NCBI GenBank assembly: GCA_965370435.1
Contig: CBDUUP010000259.1
Span: forward strand, 1 to 6,547
Source: CBDUUP01 sp965370435
GTDB lineage: Bacteria; Chloroflexota; Anaerolineae; Anaerolineales; UBA11579
Length of the DNA: 6,547 nucleotides
Reading direction: 5' to 3'
The notes below the pieces were generated by a model that ran no database searches, was not told the DNA's origin, and saw only the letters and a program-made list of their open reading frames with translations. The position numbers and the translations under genes were made by a program. Below are positions 5,055-6,547 of this stretch, piece by piece (position 1 is the stretch's first letter; each line of letters starts with the position of its first letter).

Positions 5055-6547
5055 ATGTCCCGCGCTGACCGTATCGCCCTCGTCCTTGCCGCCCTCGCTT
5101 TCCTCGCTGCCTGGCTGGTTGCCGACCGGGTTTTCGAGCGCATGGGCCATTTGGAAGATGAGGTTGCCATAATCTGGCAGGCGCAGGTCGTCGCCCGGGG
5201 GGAATTGACCGTTCCCTCTCCCAATGAATCTGACGCCTTCTTGGTGCCGTTCGTGGTAGATCACGAAGGCCAACGCTTTGGTAAATATCCTCTGGGCTGG
5301 CCGGTGGCCCTTTCTCTGGGCTTGCGTCTGGGATCCCGCCATCTGGTCAACCCGTTGTTGGCCGCTCTGGGCGTATGGCTGACCTACCGGTTGGGGAAAC
5401 GTCTGTTGGGCGAGACAGTGGGATTGTTGGCCGCCGGTTTGACCTTGACCTCGCCCCTGTTCTTGATGCTCTCCGGCTCTTTGTTGTCCCATCCGTTAGG
5501 CCTGGTGTTGAGCGCTGCATTTGTTTTGTCCTGGCTGGAGGCATTCTGGACCCCCGATTCCAAGCTCAATCCCTGGCTGCCCACCATCACCGCCGCTCTC
5601 TGCCTGGGCCTCCTGGCGTTGACCCGTCCCCTCACCGCGGTTGGCGTGGCGCTGCCTTTTGGGTTGCATGGGTTTTATGTCGCGATTACGTCCGACCGGC
5701 GCACACGCCTTCGCTTGTTGATATTTGGCGCGCTGACCGGAGCCGTGACCCTGCTCCATTTCATCTGGCAGTACGCGGCCACCGGAGACCCAACCCTCAA
5801 CTTCTACACTCTCTGGTGGCCTTACGACCAGGTGGGGTTTGGCCCTGGACATGGCCGCTACGGCCATAACCTGAAATTTGCCCTACATAATCTTGCCGGC
5901 GACCTGTACGTAGGCGCGGCAGACCTGTTTGGATGGGGATTTTTCTCTTGGCTATTTATTCCCTTTGGTCTGTGGGCGTTACGGCGTAATCGTAAGGCGC
6001 TAATTGTGACGGGGGTGGTGTTTAGCTTGATGTTGAGCTACATGGCCTATTGGGTAGGTTCCACCGTCCTGGGGCCACGTTATTACTATGAAGGGCTATA
6101 CAGCGTCGCGCTGTTGAGCGCGGCGGGGATTGTCTGGCTGGCCGGATGGCCCCTCAAACTCGGCGATTTATGGCGGGCCTTTGAGGGCCGGAAGAAATTG
6201 CGCCCGCTCCTGACCGCCGCGCTTCTGGCATTCTTGGTTGCGGCCAATCTCTTTGGGTATCTCCCCGCCCGGTTGAGAGATGTCACCGGCCTGTACGGCG
6301 TCACCCGGTCAAGATTAGACCCATTTTTAACGCCTGAAAGCCAATCCTTGACCCCTGCTTTGGTGTTTGTAGGATTTGAACATTGGACCGAGTATGGCGC
6401 TTTGTTGGAATTATCCAATCCATTCCACGACACGCCCTTTGTATTCGTCGTCTCCCTCCACCCGTCAATTGATATACGTATCGCCAAAGACTTCCCCGAC
6501 CGAAACGTATACTATTACTATCCTGACGAGCCGTACACCTTATACGA
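5055..6547 (+). CDS. Polytopic membrane glycosyltransferase, family 39 / GT-C-like (3' end beyond window)
   Basis: Proteins of this kind move sugars from polyprenyl-phosphate donors to lipids, glycans or proteins on the outer face of the membrane. The frame is open without a break from the ATG to the window edge: 497 codons, no stop reached. There is a first membrane span at about 6-24, then an acidic loop with E34-D35-E36, the usual place of the catalytic or metal-binding acid in GT-C enzymes. The motif FGKYPLGWP (75-83) follows, then further hydrophobic segments, roughly 84-110, 119-138, 143-161, 174-208, 217-238, 293-309, 315-333, 347-365 and 386-402. GPRYYYEGL (340-348) is a motif I associate with this bacterial family. 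From about 405 the chain is soluble and probably extracytoplasmic. ATG 5055 is the first usable start after an in-frame TAA (5031-5033); no Shine-Dalgarno precedes it. Acceptor and donor are unknown. Confidence 0.8.
   Translation, partial: MSRADRIALVLAALAFLAAWLVADRVFERMGHLEDEVAIIWQAQVVARGELTVPSPNESDAFLVPFVVDHEGQRFGKYPLGWPVALSLGLRLGSRHLVNPLLAALGVWLTYRLGKRLLGETVGLLAAGLTLTSPLFLMLSGSLLSHPLGLVLSAAFVLSWLEAFWTPDSKLNPWLPTITAALCLGLLALTRPLTAVGVALPFGLHGFYVAITSDRRTRLRLLIFGALTGAVTLLHFIWQYAATGDPTLNFYTLWWPYDQVGFGPGHGRYGHNLKFALHNLAGDLYVGAADLFGWGFFSWLFIPFGLWALRRNRKALIVTGVVFSLMLSYMAYWVGSTVLGPRYYYEGLYSVALLSAAGIVWLAGWPLKLGDLWRAFEGRKKLRPLLTAALLAFLVAANLFGYLPARLRDVTGLYGVTRSRLDPFLTPESQSLTPALVFVGFEHWTEYGALLELSNPFHDTPFVFVVSLHPSIDIRIAKDFPDRNVYYYYPDEPYTLY

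Noticed and set aside
5034..5867. Minus-strand and alternative-frame open frames between 5034 and 5869
   Set aside because: The frame starting at 5055 is continuous to the window end and codes a coherent membrane protein. The others are low-complexity, Arg/Gln/Pro-rich shadows.

Overview
The window is a block of five genes, all on the + strand. It looks like a chromosomal segment of a free-living bacterium, most likely Chloroflexota (Anaerolineae-like). That placement is inferred from style: a RodZ-type protein with Thr-Pro-rich extracytoplasmic linkers and tail, a multi-membrane family-39-type glycosyltransferase, and AT-rich intergenic DNA full of short degenerate repeats. No phylogenetic marker was compared.

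Layout: positions 1-188 hold no recognisable gene. They carry a convincing sigma-A promoter with an extended -10 (86-114), a small dyad upstream of it (65-77) and a GC-rich structured leader. Then come ribosomal protein L9 with a long acidic C-terminal tail (rplI, 189-953), a RodZ-like membrane protein with two tandem HTH domains (1066-2304), the ribosomal protein S12 methylthiotransferase RimO (2350-3708) and a Hal2/CysQ-type 3'(2'),5'-bisphosphate nucleotidase (3757-4761). Gaps between these four genes are 112, 45 and 48 nt and I see no intrinsic terminator, so they could be one transcription unit. A 293-nt AT-rich repeat-laden gap (4762-5054) with its own perfect TATAAT box separates them from a polytopic glycosyltransferase (5055 to the window end), which runs off the edge and is incomplete.

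How the genes may work together: L9 and RimO both act on the ribosome, one as a structural protein of the large subunit and one as a modifier of S12 in the small subunit. RimO handles sulfur and the nucleotidase clears PAP from sulfate metabolism, but a functional link between those two is only a guess. The RodZ-like protein and the glycosyltransferase are envelope proteins. This is mainly a housekeeping region and I see no mobile element, defence system or CRISPR array. The points most worth a second look are the acidic L9 tail with a possible one-base frameshift at its end, the HTH duplication in the RodZ-like protein, and matching TTGGT/ACCAA dyads ahead of the first two genes.
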